Assembly (NCBI GenBank): GCA_951640165.1
Contig: OX621237.1
Location: 2,604,001 to 2,668,000 of the forward strand
Source of the DNA: Pseudoips prasinana
Taxonomy: Eukaryota > Arthropoda > Insecta > Lepidoptera > Nolidae
Direction: 5' to 3'
Length of the DNA: 64,000 nucleotides
Position 1 is the first letter of the stretch. Every line of letters starts with the position of its first letter. Under the pieces are notes generated by a model that was not told the origin of the DNA, made no database searches, and worked only from the letters and a program-made list of their open reading frames with translations. Positions 63,700-64,000 of the stretch are shown in pieces. Made by a program: the position numbers and the translations under genes.

Positions 63700-63830
63700 C
63701 GCTTGCGCTTCTTCTCCAATGGCATCCTGAATGTGTTTTCAGACCGGTGGGACTCTCCCCTTTTACACAGGTTATACTAACATTATATGGATATTTTTCC
63801 GAAATAAATTATTTGAATTGAATTGAATGT
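63700..63830 (+). repeat. LINE-type 3' end
   Basis: GGTGGGACTCTCCCCTTTTA, ATTATATGGATATTTTTCCG and AAATAAATTATTTGAATTGA with AATTG repeats form a UTR with a short-repeat tail. Parent unknown. Confidence 0.45.
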
Positions 63831-64000
63831 GGCCGAAATTTGACTAGAACTAGGACTAGGACGTTCTTATTTGAGGATAGCAGAGCAGTGAGAGAATCAC
63901 ACATTCCTGCTGATCTGAAGGCTTCTAATATAGCTTTAAGACGGTCGTTGCGACGGTAGTTACGAGCCCTCTAAAGTTCTAAGACCTGACCTGTTTCCTA
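63831..64000. other. Window end, unassigned
   Basis: GC content rises slightly. CTAGAACTAGGACTAGGACG is a short direct repeat. No gene seen. Confidence 0.35.

Noticed and set aside
63525..63821. 98-codon frame near the window end
   Set aside because: It overlaps a LINE-type 3' UTR with AATTG tail repeats and shows no domain.

Overview
The window looks like a gene-free, transposon-saturated stretch of a lepidopteran (moth or butterfly) nuclear genome. The evidence is high AT content together with several repeat types I associate with Lepidoptera: short Helitrons whose 3' end reads GCGGGGCACAGCTAG, RTE retrotransposon tails ending in ATGATG repeats, tRNA-headed SINEs, and the dispersed repeat beginning AGGGTTCCGTA. 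I found no host protein-coding exon, no convincing tRNA or rRNA gene, and no bacterial-type feature. Every open frame I can interpret belongs to a mobile element.

Layout. 1-2050: two Helitron-like pieces and two short repeats. 2164-3829: an 833-bp unit in two near-identical tandem copies. 3830-8139: a CR1/Jockey-type LINE (called LINE-A here) on the minus strand, with an intact 965-codon endonuclease/reverse transcriptase ORF and the end of its ORF1. 8140-8760: a three-level nest (RTE-type SINE, hAT-like element, Tc1/mariner-type MITE). 8900-12900: Helitrons, SINEs and LINE tails. 12905-15545: a 5'-truncated second LINE (LINE-B) with 772 open codons. 15600-28260: sparse SINEs, LINE tails, hairpins and plain AT-rich DNA. 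28273-28860: an RTE copy with an 11-bp target duplication. 28900-42400: a 1.86-kb Helitron, a tandem pair of 169-bp Helitrons, a Harbinger-type MITE and SINEs. 43198-44479: a complete mariner with an apparently intact DD34D transposase. 45300-52750: nested Helitrons, LINE ends, SINEs and a second hAT-like element. 52801-52984: a perfect palindrome built around 58 TA units. 53592-61078: a Ty3/Gypsy element with nearly identical LTRs but a badly damaged, insertion-filled interior. 61174-63215: Helitrons, one of them split by a LINE-A end.

How the parts relate. There is no pathway here; the biology is that of elements parasitising one another. LINE-A and RTE supply reverse transcription that could mobilise SINEs and truncated tails, the mariner transposase could act on its own family, and the Helitron copies, MITEs and hAT-like copies are non-autonomous. 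Nested insertions give relative ages and, in a few places, exact empty-site comparisons. The strongest second-look items are the Gypsy composite with its minisatellite-encoded Gag repeats, the TA palindrome, the tandem 833-bp unit with palindromic Helitron ends, and the open mariner and LINE-A copies. Boundaries come from reading by eye; family assignments rest on motif recall, not on searches.
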